A DNA stretch of 64,000 bases from Promicromonospora sukumoe 327MFSha3.1 (GTDB lineage: Bacteria; Actinomycetota; Actinomycetes; Actinomycetales; Cellulomonadaceae): contig NZ_ARQM01000016.1 of the NCBI RefSeq assembly GCF_000385135.1, positions 1 to 64,000 of the forward strand, written 5' to 3'. Below the pieces are notes generated by a model, which saw only the letters and a program-made list of their open reading frames with translations, ran no database searches and was not told the DNA's origin. Below, piece by piece: positions 26,800 through 35,341 of the stretch. The number at the start of each line of letters is the position of its first letter. Positions within the stretch are counted from its first letter, which is position 1. The position numbers and the translations under genes are program-made.

Positions 26800-29307
26800 A
26801 TGACGAAGAGGTCGCGTGCCCGGGCCGGCTCGGCCCGTACGGCCGCCGCGCCGGCGGATCCCGCCGACGTCGTCCGGCGGCTCACCCTGCGGCAGAAGGC
26901 CCGGCTGCTGTCCGGGGCCTCGTTCTGGACCACCGCCGAGGCGCCCGGCGTCCCGCCCGTCTACCTCGCCGACGGACCGCACGGCGTGCGGCGGCTCGCG
27001 GCCGACGTCGGCGACATCGATGGTGCGCTCCCCGCCACCTGCTTCCCGCCCGCCGTGGCCCTGGGCAGCACGTTCGACGTCGACCTCGTGCGCCGCGTCG
27101 GCGCGGCCGTCGGCGCGGAGGCCCGGGCGCGCGCCGTCGACGTCGTGCTCGGCCCCGGCGTGAACATCAAGCGCAGCCCGCTGTGCGGGCGCAACTTCGA
27201 GTACGTCGCGGAGGACCCGCTGCTCGCCGGCGAGATCGGCGCCGCCCTGGTCACCGGCATCCAGGGCCAGGGTGTGGCCGCCTGCGTCAAGCACTACGCC
27301 GCGAACAACCAGGAGACCGAGCGCATGCGCGTCTCCGCCGACGTCGACGAGCGCACCCTGCGCGAGATCTACCTGCGCGCGTTCCAGCGGGTGGTGACCA
27401 GGGCGCGGCCCGCCACGCTCATGTCGTCCTACAACCGGGTCAACGGCACCCACACCGGCGAGGACCGCCGCCTGACCACCGACGTGCTGCGCGGCGAGTG
27501 GGGCTTCGAGGGCCTGGTCATGTCCGACTGGGGCGCCGTCCACGACCGCCTCGCCGGCATCCGCGCGGGACTGGACCTGGAGATGCCCGGCGCGGGCGAG
27601 GCCCGGGTCAAGGAGATCGTCGCGGCCGTCCGGACCGGCAGCCTCGACGTGGCCGACGTCGACCGCTCGGCCGCACGGGTGGTCGCGCTGGCGCTCGCGG
27701 CGCACGCGGCGCGGGGTGCGGCACCCGGGGCGGACGACGGTGCGGCCGCGTCGCCGGCGGACCTCGCGGACCGGGGCGACGACCCCGAGGCCTGGCACGA
27801 CGCCGCGCACCACGCGCTCGCCCGGGAGGCGGCGGGCCGCGCGGTCGTGCTGCTCAAGAACGACGACGGCCTGCTGCCCCTGGCCGCGCCCACCCGGCTG
27901 GCCGTGGTCGGCGAGCTCGCCCGGACGCCGCGCTACCAGGGCGCGGGCTCGTCCCAGATCGTGCCCACGCGGGTCGACGACGCCCTCTCGGCGATCCGCG
28001 ACTCCGCGGCCGACATCGTGTTCGCGCCGGGCTACGAGCTGGGGCCGGGGGACGTGCCCACGCCGACGGGCCGCCGGGCAAGGGGCTTGCCGGGCCCGAC
28101 CGCCCGCCGCCGCGCGCGTGCCGCCGCCGCGCTGGCGGACGAGGCCGTCGCCGCGGCCCGGGACACGGACGTGGTCCTGTTCTTCGCGGGGCTGCCGCAG
28201 TCGGCCGAGGCCGAGGGCCGCGACCGCGCGCACATCGAGCTCCCGGCGGACCAGCTCGACCTGCTGGACCGGGTGCTCGCGGTCAACCCCCGCGTGGTCG
28301 TGGTGCTGTCCAACGGGTCGGTGGTGCGGCTGTCCGGGTTCGCCGACCGGGTGCCCGCGATCGTCGAGGGCTGGCTGCTGGGCCAGGCCGGCGGCGGTGC
28401 GCTCGCCGACGTCCTCTTCGGGCGGGTCAACCCCTCCGGGCGGCTGGCCGAGACGGTCCCGCTGCGCATCGAGGACACCCCCGCGTGGACGAGCTTTCCG
28501 GGCACCGGGCTGCGCGTGACCTACGGCGAGGGCATCTTCGTGGGTTATCGCTGGTACGACGCGCGGGACCTGGCCGTGCAGTACCCGTTCGGGCACGGGC
28601 TGTCGTACACGACGTTCGGGTACTCGGGGTTGGGGGTCTCGACAGGCTCGACCAGCGGGGGAGGCTCGGCCCGTGGGACAGTCTCGGCCGGTGGGGGAGG
28701 TTCGGCCGGTGGGCTGGGCGTGCGCGTGACCGTCACCAACACGGGCGGCGTGGCCGGGCGCGAGGTGGTGCAGTGCTACGTGTCCCTGCCCGGCTCCGCC
28801 GTCCCGCGGGCGCCGCGCGGGCTGGCGGCGTTCGCCGTCGTCGACCTGGAGCCGGGGGAGTCACAGGAGGTCGAGCTGGTCGTGGACCGGGCGGACCTCG
28901 CGTACTGGGACGTCCGCGCCGGCCGGTGGCACGTGGAGGGCGGCGCCTACCGCATCGAGGTGGGCGCCTCCAGCCGCGACCTGCGCGTCGCCGCCGAGGT
29001 GGAGGTGGCGGGCGACGTGTTCGTCGCGCCGCTCACCCCCGAGTCCTCGGTGGGCGAGGCGATGGCGCACCCGGTGATCGGACCCGCGGTGACGGCGCTG
29101 CTGCGGGCGGCCCGGCTGTCCGACGACGTCATGATCATGACCATGGCGATGCCCCTGGAGCGCCTCCCGTACCAGCCGGGCTCGGGCATCACGCACAGGC
29201 GGGTCCGCCAGCTGCTGAGGATCGCGAACGGCCGGCTGGCCGCTCGCCTGCGCGGTAGCAAAGGCTCTGTTCAGGCCACGAATTTCTGCCCGCGGGAACG
29301 GGTCTGA
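26800..29307 (+). CDS. GH3 beta-glucosidase, C-terminus altered by a repeat
   Basis: An 835-residue glycoside hydrolase family 3 enzyme. The catalytic nucleophile is Asp243 in GLVMSDWGAV; substrate-site blocks are GVNIKRSPLCGRNFEY and CVKHYAANNQE. Domains in order: TIM barrel (about 1-300), alpha/beta sandwich (about 330-590) and a C-terminal fibronectin-like domain starting after YPFGHGLSYTTF. No signal peptide, so intracellular hydrolysis of imported oligosaccharides is likely. A Gly/Ser insert (about residues 613-640) comes from a dispersed repeat, and the last about 15 residues are read from an inverted-repeat element. Confidence 0.88.
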   Translation: MTKRSRARAGSARTAAAPADPADVVRRLTLRQKARLLSGASFWTTAEAPGVPPVYLADGPHGVRRLAADVGDIDGALPATCFPPAVALGSTFDVDLVRRVGAAVGAEARARAVDVVLGPGVNIKRSPLCGRNFEYVAEDPLLAGEIGAALVTGIQGQGVAACVKHYAANNQETERMRVSADVDERTLREIYLRAFQRVVTRARPATLMSSYNRVNGTHTGEDRRLTTDVLRGEWGFEGLVMSDWGAVHDRLAGIRAGLDLEMPGAGEARVKEIVAAVRTGSLDVADVDRSAARVVALALAAHAARGAAPGADDGAAASPADLADRGDDPEAWHDAAHHALAREAAGRAVVLLKNDDGLLPLAAPTRLAVVGELARTPRYQGAGSSQIVPTRVDDALSAIRDSAADIVFAPGYELGPGDVPTPTGRRARGLPGPTARRRARAAAALADEAVAAARDTDVVLFFAGLPQSAEAEGRDRAHIELPADQLDLLDRVLAVNPRVVVVLSNGSVVRLSGFADRVPAIVEGWLLGQAGGGALADVLFGRVNPSGRLAETVPLRIEDTPAWTSFPGTGLRVTYGEGIFVGYRWYDARDLAVQYPFGHGLSYTTFGYSGLGVSTGSTSGGGSARGTVSAGGGGSAGGLGVRVTVTNTGGVAGREVVQCYVSLPGSAVPRAPRGLAAFAVVDLEPGESQEVELVVDRADLAYWDVRAGRWHVEGGAYRIEVGASSRDLRVAAEVEVAGDVFVAPLTPESSVGEAMAHPVIGPAVTALLRAARLSDDVMIMTMAMPLERLPYQPGSGITHRRVRQLLRIANGRLAARLRGSKGSVQATNFCPRERV
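28635..28722 (+). repeat. In-frame dispersed repeat inside the GH3 gene
   Basis: A 24-base stretch at 28635 matches 19 of 24 bases of the right half of the hairpin at 54898-54947 (consensus GGTCTCGnC..GCTCGnCCA). It is followed by further degenerate GTCTCGGCC/GTTCGGCC units. It is read in frame as a Gly/Ser-rich linker in the C-terminal domain. Confidence 0.6.
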
Positions 29308-29340
29308 AACGTTGCAACGTCGTGGCTTGAACAGAACCTC
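29261..29340. repeat. 80-base element with 21-base inverted ends (MITE-like)
   Basis: The left end (AAGGCTCTGTTCAGGCCACGA) and the right end, read on the other strand, agree at 18 of 21 bases and enclose 38 bases that include AACGTTGCAACGT. The GH3 stop codon lies inside. No clear target-site duplication is seen. It may be a small non-autonomous mobile element or a large terminator hairpin. From here to the next gene (29523) I see nothing else convincing. Confidence 0.55.
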
Positions 29341-29523
29341 AGTAGTCGGCCGGCGTGGTCTACTCGATGCGGCCACACCTGGCGGCCGCGCGGCTGCTCG
29401 GTGCCAATGAGAACGGACTGCTCGCGGGACGTCCTGCTGGGCCTGACGTGCCACGGGACGGCACACTTCTCCATTCCTGCGGCGCTGCTCGTTCCCTGAG
29501 CAGGACTCCTGCGTTCGGGTCCG

Positions 29524-30660
29524 TCAGAGGCGCTTCTGCAGGGCCGCCTCCGCGCCCGAGGGGCGGAAGCCCAGGGCCACGTTGATGCCCAGCATGTGCG
29601 CGTTCTCCTCCGCGTTGAACGTGTGCACGCGCTCCGTGTCCGGGTACCGGGTCACGAGCTCGCGGAGGTTCACGGCCTTGACGAGCATCCCGAGCCGGTG
29701 CCCGCGGTGCTCCTTGAGCGCGATGGTCTCCTCCTGGAACACGAACGCCGGCAGACCGTCCTGCAGCAGGAACGAGGTGCCCGCCGCGATCTCGCCCGAC
29801 GGGGCGTGCACCGCCACGGTGGTCAGCAGCCGCTGGCCGCTGTCGGCCCGGTCCCGGAGGTAGACCCGCACGCGCTCGGCGTCCCAGGTCTCCTCGCCGA
29901 AGTCGAGGTCGCCCTGCGGCACGTCCGTCGACATCCGCGTCATGAGCCGGGCGTATCCCTCGTACCACTCCTCGGGGATGCCCGACCAGGTGTGGGTCAC
30001 GTAGTCGGCCCCGGCCTTCTCCCGCGCCTCCGCCTCGAAGGCTGCCAGCGCCTCCGGGTCCACCGGCAGGTCCAGGCGCGACACGCGCTCCACCTGCTCC
30101 AGCGTGTACCCGCGGCCGAGCCCGAACTGCACCCCCGCGGCGTCGGCCGGCAGGCGGCCCGCGCCGGTGGCGGGTACCAGTGCCTCCTCGCCCTCGGCCG
30201 CCTCGCGGGCCGACAGCGACCAGCCGAAGAACGTGGTGCGGCCGGCGTCCGCGGCCACCCGTTCCGCCTGCTCGGCGAGGGCGCTGCCGATGCCGCGCCG
30301 GCGGTGGTCGGGGTGCACGCCCACGTAGAGGTCGGCGGTGTGGGTGTTCTGCTCGCGGTTCATCGCCAGCAGCCCGAAGCCGACGACGTCTGCGGCGGTG
30401 GGCGCGGCGTCGTCCGCGCGGTCGAGGACCGCGACGAACCGGCGCTTCTCCGCGTACTCCTGGTGCAGCATGCCGCTGACGAGCTGCTGCTCGGTGCGGG
30501 CGAGGTCGTCGTAACCGAGGTTCGCCGTCTCGATCGCGCGGTCCACGGCGGCGATGCCGTGAAAGGCCCAGGCGTCCGGGTGGTCAGCCGCGGGTGCGGG
30601 GGCCACGTCGAGGATGCGCCACGTCGTCGGCTCGGGCGCGTAGCCGGTCGGGGAGGTCAT
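29524..30660 (-). CDS. Double-domain GNAT acetyltransferase (paralog 2)
   Basis: A 378-residue relative of the protein at 25609. The first acetyl-CoA loop is HPDHRRRGIGSALAEQAERV; the second is LKEHRGHRLGMLVKAVNLRE, nearly identical to the first paralog. The ATG at 30660 is chosen over an upstream in-frame extension of 20 basic residues. It is likely cytoplasmic. Substrate unknown; the pair may acetylate related small molecules. Confidence 0.8.
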   Translation of the reverse strand: MTSPTGYAPEPTTWRILDVAPAPAADHPDAWAFHGIAAVDRAIETANLGYDDLARTEQQLVSGMLHQEYAEKRRFVAVLDRADDAAPTAADVVGFGLLAMNREQNTHTADLYVGVHPDHRRRGIGSALAEQAERVAADAGRTTFFGWSLSAREAAEGEEALVPATGAGRLPADAAGVQFGLGRGYTLEQVERVSRLDLPVDPEALAAFEAEAREKAGADYVTHTWSGIPEEWYEGYARLMTRMSTDVPQGDLDFGEETWDAERVRVYLRDRADSGQRLLTTVAVHAPSGEIAAGTSFLLQDGLPAFVFQEETIALKEHRGHRLGMLVKAVNLRELVTRYPDTERVHTFNAEENAHMLGINVALGFRPSGAEAALQKRL

Positions 30661-30730
30661 ACGACCAGGGTGCCCCGCACGCCGTCGGGCGGCGAGAGAT
30701 TTTCGCGGGCGTGCGGGCACCGGAGCACCG

Positions 30731-30772
30731 TGTCAGAGGTACAGATCACCCGGGTGACCTGTACGTCTGACA
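30731..30772. repeat. Dispersed palindrome, copy 2
   Basis: TGTCAGAGGTACAGATCACC pairs at 18 of 20 bases with the right arm (30753-30772). It lies between the start of the GNAT gene and the end of lacI, both on the minus strand, so it may end the lacI transcript. Confidence 0.9.
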
Positions 30773-30781
30773 CATCGGGGG

Positions 30782-31885
30782 TCAGGCGGGCGGGGGAGCC
30801 GTGCTCGAACGTTGCACCAGGCGCGTGGGCAGCCGGGTGTGGTGGCCGGCTGACGGGCCGGACTCCAGCATCGAGATGACCATGCGGAGCGCCTCGGCGC
30901 CCATCTCGTGCAGGGACTGCGCCACCGTGGTCAGGGGCGGAGTGCAGCCGGCGGCCTCGGGGACGTCGTCGAAGCCGATGACCGAGAGGTCCTCCGGCAC
31001 GCGCAGGCCCAGCTCCTGGGCCACCTGGATGACGTGGATCGCGGACAGGTCGTTCGCGGCGAAGACGGCCGTGGGCCGGTCGGGGCGTTCGAGCAGGTCG
31101 TGCGTGGGCCGGTCGGAGCGGTCGGGGCGGTAGCCGCCCTCCAGCACCAGGCTCGGGTCCGGCGTCAGGCCCGCCGCCTTCATCGCCTCGAAGAAGCCGA
31201 GCTCGCGCAGGCGGGCCGACTCCAGGTCGGAGCGTCCGCCCAGGTAGCCGATGCGCGTGTGGCCCAGGCCGATGAGGTGCTCGGTCGCGGTGCGGGCGCC
31301 GCCCAGGTTGTCGGAGTCCACGGTGGCCGGCCCGGTGGGCCCTGTGTGCGGGTCGATCGCGACGATGGGCACGCCGTCCTGCTGCGGGAGGGCGAGCGTG
31401 GGCGTCACGATGACCACGCCGTCGATCAACGTGCCGGCGAGGCGCGACAGCGAGCGGCGCTCCCAGCCCACGTGGTCCGAGCGGCCGGCGTCGCCGCAGT
31501 AGGCGAGCAGCTCGTAGCCCGTGCCGGCGATCGCGGCGGAGATGCCCTTGAGGAGCTCGGTGCTGAACGGCTCGAACTCGGCCACGAGCACGCCGATCAC
31601 GTTGGTCTGCCGACGGCGCAGGCTGCGCGCGACCAGGGACGACTCGTACCCCAGGTCGGCCACGACGGCGAGCACCCGCTCGGCGGTGGCGGCCGCCACG
31701 CCGTACCGGCCGTTGACGACCTTCGACACGGTGGCGACCGAGACTCCGGCGACGCGCGCGACGTCGGTGATGGTGGCGCGGCCGGTCGCGCGCTCGTCGG
31801 CGGTCGGTTCCGGGAACCCCGGACCGCCCGTCGTGCCGCCACCCGGTCCGGCAGTGGACCCGGGTGAGTCTGTCCCACTGTGCAC
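30782..31885 (-). CDS. LacI-family regulator of the oligosaccharide operon
   Basis: A protein of about 367 residues. The N-terminal helix-turn-helix is ATITDVARVAGVSVATVSKV with the hinge NGRYGVAAATAERVL; the ligand domain (NVIGVLVAEFEPFSTELLKG, then IGFDDVPEAAGCTPPLTTV) is of the periplasmic-binding type. The start is uncertain: GTG at 31885 is preferred, TTG at 31909 is possible, and both give a Gly/Pro/Ser-rich leader before the HTH. It is divergent from the ABC importer-GH3-GH43 operon and most likely represses it until xylo-oligosaccharide or a similar sugar binds. Confidence 0.88.
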   Translation of the reverse strand: MHSGTDSPGSTAGPGGGTTGGPGFPEPTADERATGRATITDVARVAGVSVATVSKVVNGRYGVAAATAERVLAVVADLGYESSLVARSLRRRQTNVIGVLVAEFEPFSTELLKGISAAIAGTGYELLAYCGDAGRSDHVGWERRSLSRLAGTLIDGVVIVTPTLALPQQDGVPIVAIDPHTGPTGPATVDSDNLGGARTATEHLIGLGHTRIGYLGGRSDLESARLRELGFFEAMKAAGLTPDPSLVLEGGYRPDRSDRPTHDLLERPDRPTAVFAANDLSAIHVIQVAQELGLRVPEDLSVIGFDDVPEAAGCTPPLTTVAQSLHEMGAEALRMVISMLESGPSAGHHTRLPTRLVQRSSTAPPPA

Positions 31886-31934
31886 GGAAGAGACAGTACA
31901 TCCGGGCAACGCAGTGCGTGCGACGGGCCCATCC

Positions 31935-31956
31935 GTTTCGAAATCGATATCGAAAC
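31935..31956. promoter_or_regulatory. LacI-type operator
   Basis: GTTTCGA and TCGAAAC are perfect 7-bp arms 8 bases apart and contain the smaller palindromes TTTCGAAA and TCGATATCGA. CGAAA/TTTCG half-sites are typical for actinobacterial LacI regulators of xylan genes. A TTGACT (31960) just downstream may be the -35 of the importer operon, so binding would block transcription. Confidence 0.7.
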
Positions 31957-32067
31957 CGTTTGACTAAACCATGACCCGACTGCCAGTCTCCTGATCGACG
32001 GACTCCGTGGTCCGTCGAACCGGCAGGCTCCTGCCGACCGTCGATGACGACTACAAGGGGTTCCACA

Positions 32068-33357
32068 ATGATGAGGAAGACGCGGGCCACGGGCATCCTT
32101 GCCCTGGGTGCCACCGTTGCCCTGCTGGCCACGGCTTGTTCCGGCGGCGGCAGCGAGGGGGGTTCGGACGGCGAGGTCTCGATGACCTTCTGGCACAACT
32201 CCACCACCGGGCCGGGCAAGGCGTACTGGGAAGACACGGTCGCCGCCTTCGAGGAGGCCAACCCCGGGGTGACGATCGACGTCCAGTCCATCCAGAACGA
32301 GGACATGGACGGCAAGCTGCAGACCGCCCTCAACTCGGGCGACGCACCGGACATCTTCATGGCGCGCGGCGGCGGCAAGCTCGCCGACGTCGTCGAGGCC
32401 GGCCAGATCATGGACCTCACCGACACGGTGGACGAGGCCACGAAGACCAACGTGGGCGCCGGCTTCGACGCCTTCACCGTGGACGGCAAGATCTACGGCA
32501 TGCCGACCGCGGTGCTCCCCGGCGGCATCTTCTACAGCCAGGACCTCTTCGACGAGGCCGGCATCACCGAGACGCCCACCACGATCGACGAGCTCGACGA
32601 CGCGGTGTCGGCCCTCAAGAGCGCCGACATCTCCCCGATCGCCCTGGGCGGCAAGGACGCGTGGCCCGCCGCGCACTGGTACTACTTCTTCGCGCTGCGC
32701 GAGTGCTCGCAGGACACCCTCGAGTCGGCCGCCGCGTCCCGCAGCTTCGACGACCCGTGCTGGCTGGCCGCAGGTGAGAAGCTGCAGGCCCTCGCTGAGA
32801 CCGAGCCGTTCCAGAAGGGCTACCTCACCGCGACGGCCCAGCAGGGTGCCGGCTCCTCGGCCGGTCTCATCGCGAACCACAAGGCCGCCATGGAGCTCAT
32901 GGGCGCCTGGAACCCGGGCGTCATCGCTGGTCTGACCCCCGACGAGAAGCCGCTGAAGGACCTCAACTGGTTCCCGTTCCCGGCCACCGGTGACGGTCAG
33001 GGCGACCCGGCCGCGTTCATGGGCGGCGTCGACGGCTACTCCTGCTTCGTCGAGGCGCCGCCGGAGTGTGCCGACTTCCTGAACTTCTTCATGCAGAAGG
33101 AGCACCAGGAGGCCTACGCCGAAGCCTTCGTGACGCTCCCCGCCAGCAAGGAGGCGCAGGGTGTCGTGACCGAGCCCGCGCTGCAGTCCATCCTCGAGGC
33201 CTACAACGAGGCCCCGTACGTGTCCGTCTGGCTGGACACCCTCTACGGCCAGAACGTGGGCAACGCGCTCAACGCCGGCGTCGTGGAGATGCTGGCCGGC
33301 GACGGCACCCCGCAGACCATCGTCGACGCCGTGAACGCCGCGGCCGCAATGGAGTAA
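32068..33357 (+). CDS. Sugar ABC transporter substrate-binding lipoprotein
   Basis: A 429-residue family 1 solute-binding protein. A signal peptide ends in the lipobox LLATAC, followed by a Gly/Ser linker. The mature start EVSMTFWHNSTTGPGKAYWE and later AAMELMGAWNPGVIAGLTPD are typical of carbohydrate binders (xylobiose, cellobiose or similar). Four Cys in two pairs (RECSQ/DDPCW and YSCFV/PECAD) may form disulfides. AAGGGG lies before the paired ATG codons (32068/32071). It is the first gene of the operon and the LacI operator is about 110 bases upstream. Confidence 0.9.
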   Translation: MMRKTRATGILALGATVALLATACSGGGSEGGSDGEVSMTFWHNSTTGPGKAYWEDTVAAFEEANPGVTIDVQSIQNEDMDGKLQTALNSGDAPDIFMARGGGKLADVVEAGQIMDLTDTVDEATKTNVGAGFDAFTVDGKIYGMPTAVLPGGIFYSQDLFDEAGITETPTTIDELDDAVSALKSADISPIALGGKDAWPAAHWYYFFALRECSQDTLESAAASRSFDDPCWLAAGEKLQALAETEPFQKGYLTATAQQGAGSSAGLIANHKAAMELMGAWNPGVIAGLTPDEKPLKDLNWFPFPATGDGQGDPAAFMGGVDGYSCFVEAPPECADFLNFFMQKEHQEAYAEAFVTLPASKEAQGVVTEPALQSILEAYNEAPYVSVWLDTLYGQNVGNALNAGVVEMLAGDGTPQTIVDAVNAAAAME

Positions 33358-33365
33358 CGAGCCAG

Positions 33366-34388
33366 ATGACTCACTCCCTGGGCGAGAACTCAGCAACCCG
33401 GACGGCCTCGCCTGAGGGTCCCACGGAGGCCGGGGGCGGCGTGCAGACGTCGTCCCCGGCCCCCCGGCCGCGGCGAGGCAAGCGAACCGACTGGCGCAAG
33501 ACGTTCGAGATCACCGTGCTCTCGGCGCCCGCCATCATCGTGTTCCTCGCGTTCGTCATCTTTCCCGTCTTCCTGGCGGCGTACTACGGGTTCTTCAAGT
33601 GGAAGGGCTACGGGCCGCCGACGGAGTTCGTCGGGATCGACAACTACCTGACCATCTTCCAGGACACCGCCTTCCACGAGGCGCTCCTGCACAACGGCTA
33701 CATCGTCGTGCTGTCCCTGATCCTGCAGGGGCCGGCCGCCGTGGCGCTCGCGCTCCTGCTGAACCAGAAGATCCGCGGGCGCTCGATCATCCGTGTCCTG
33801 ATCTTCGTGCCTTACGTGATCTCCGAGGTCATCGTCGGCACCGGCTGGAGCCTGATGCTCCAGAGCGCCGGTGCCGTGAACGACCTGCTGGAGAAGCTGG
33901 GCCTCGGCTTCCTGGCCGTCGACTGGCTGTCCGATCCCAAGATCGCGCTCTGGTCGCTGATGATCATCATCAGCTGGAAGTACATCGGCTTCGCCGTGAT
34001 CCTGTTCCTCGCGGGCCTGCAGAGCATCCCCGAGGAGCTGTCCGAGGCGGCCTCGATCGACGGTGCGTCCTACTGGCAGATCCAGCGGACGATCACGCTG
34101 CCGCTGCTCGGCCCGACGCTCCGCATCTGGGCGTTCCTGTCGATCATCGGCTCGCTCCAGCTGTTCGACCTCGTCTACATCATCTGGGGCCAGTACATCT
34201 CCGCGACCGCGGGGACGTCGACGATGGCGACCTACATGGTCCTGAACGGGCGCCTGGCCGGGAACTTCGGCTACGGCAACGCCGTCGCCGTCGTGCTGTT
34301 CGTCATCTCGCTCGTCATCGCGCTGGTCTACCAGCGGTACGTGCTGCGCCGGGACACCGAGGGCGCGCTCACGGAAGGGAAGAAGTGA
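33366..34388 (+). CDS. Sugar ABC transporter permease (MalF type)
   Basis: A 340-residue permease with six predicted helices after a 45-residue Gly/Pro-rich cytoplasmic start. The coupling motif is EELSEAASIDGASYWQIQRT near residue 222. It pairs with the next gene as the import channel for oligosaccharides. It begins 8 bases after the binding-protein stop and shares one base of its stop with the next ATG. No dedicated ATPase is present, so a shared MsiK-like ATPase encoded elsewhere is likely. Confidence 0.9.
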   Translation: MTHSLGENSATRTASPEGPTEAGGGVQTSSPAPRPRRGKRTDWRKTFEITVLSAPAIIVFLAFVIFPVFLAAYYGFFKWKGYGPPTEFVGIDNYLTIFQDTAFHEALLHNGYIVVLSLILQGPAAVALALLLNQKIRGRSIIRVLIFVPYVISEVIVGTGWSLMLQSAGAVNDLLEKLGLGFLAVDWLSDPKIALWSLMIIISWKYIGFAVILFLAGLQSIPEELSEAASIDGASYWQIQRTITLPLLGPTLRIWAFLSIIGSLQLFDLVYIIWGQYISATAGTSTMATYMVLNGRLAGNFGYGNAVAVVLFVISLVIALVYQRYVLRRDTEGALTEGKK

Positions 34389-35263
34389 TGGCGACGCTCC
34401 TCGAAGCTCCCACGAAGTCCTCGCAGACGCTGCGCCGGGCGCCGAAGGTCGCCTGGGGGAGCCCGATGACGTACGTCATCGCCTTCCTGTTCGTCGGCAT
34501 CTGCATCGCCCCCGTGCTGTACATCATCGTCGGCGGGTTCCGCACCAACGCGCAGATCACCAACAGCCCGTCGGGCCTGCCCAGCCCGTGGGTGATCGAC
34601 AACTACGTCAGCGTGCTCGTGAGCGACGTGTTCTGGCGGCAGGTCGCCAACTCGGCGGTGGCCGGCATCCTGACCACCGTCGGCGTGGTGGCGCTCGGGC
34701 TCATGGTGAGCTTCGTGCTGGCGCGGTACGACTTCAAGCTCAACGGGGCCATGTACTCGCTGTTCGCCGCCGGCCTCATGTTTCCCATGACGGTCGCGAT
34801 CACCCCGCTGTACATCCTGATCCGCGACCTGGGCCTCATGAACACCGTCGGCGGCATCGTGCTGCCGCAGATCGCGTTCGCGCTCCCGACCACGATCATC
34901 ATCCTGGTGCCGTTCCTGCGCGCCATCCCGAAGGAGATCGAGGAAGCGGCCTCGATCGACGGTGCGAGCCGCATCGGGTTCTTCTTCCGGATGGTCGTGC
35001 CGCTGTCGCTGCCCGGCGTCATCACGGTCGGGATCCTGGCGTTCGTCGCGTCGTGGAACTCGTACATGCTGCCGCTGTTCATCCTGAACGACGAGCTGTC
35101 GTACACGCTGCCGCTGGGTGTCCAGGCGTTCGCGTCGCAGTACTCGGTCGACACGGCGCGCGTGCTGGCCTTCACGTCGCTGTCGATGATCCCCGCGCTC
35201 ATCTTCTTCTCGTTGTTCGAGCGCCGCATCGTCGGCGGCCTCACCGGAGCCGTGAAGGGCTGA
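34388..35263 (+). CDS. Sugar ABC transporter permease (MalG type)
   Basis: A 291-residue permease with six helices. The coupling motif is KEIEEAASIDGASRIGFFFR near residue 182. Other family marks are ANSAVAGILTTVGVVALGLM and the C-terminal FERRIVGGLTGAVKG. Its ATG overlaps the stop of the first permease (TGATG). A short GGCGCG-gt-CGCGCC hairpin just after the stop could reduce expression of the enzyme genes relative to the importer. Confidence 0.9.
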   Translation: MATLLEAPTKSSQTLRRAPKVAWGSPMTYVIAFLFVGICIAPVLYIIVGGFRTNAQITNSPSGLPSPWVIDNYVSVLVSDVFWRQVANSAVAGILTTVGVVALGLMVSFVLARYDFKLNGAMYSLFAAGLMFPMTVAITPLYILIRDLGLMNTVGGIVLPQIAFALPTTIIILVPFLRAIPKEIEEAASIDGASRIGFFFRMVVPLSLPGVITVGILAFVASWNSYMLPLFILNDELSYTLPLGVQAFASQYSVDTARVLAFTSLSMIPALIFFSLFERRIVGGLTGAVKG

Positions 35264-35297
35264 CCGGGCGCGGTCGCGCCGCGCCATCTCCGCACAG

Positions 35298-35328
35298 GGT
35301 CGTACAAGCAGGTCGTACAAGCAGGTCG
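35298..35328 (+). repeat. 13-base tandem repeat before the GH3 gene
   Basis: GGTCGTACAAGCA occurs twice back to back, with a third partial unit (GGTCG) running into the GGAAGG ribosome site of the next gene. It is probably a slippage-type duplication in the leader; a regulatory role is possible but unproven. Confidence 0.85.
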
Positions 35329-35341
35329 AGGAAGGAAATTC

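Noticed and set aside
29341-29523. Short frame between the GH3 and GNAT genes
   Set aside because: No ribosome site, no domain and it crosses into the antisense of the GNAT gene.
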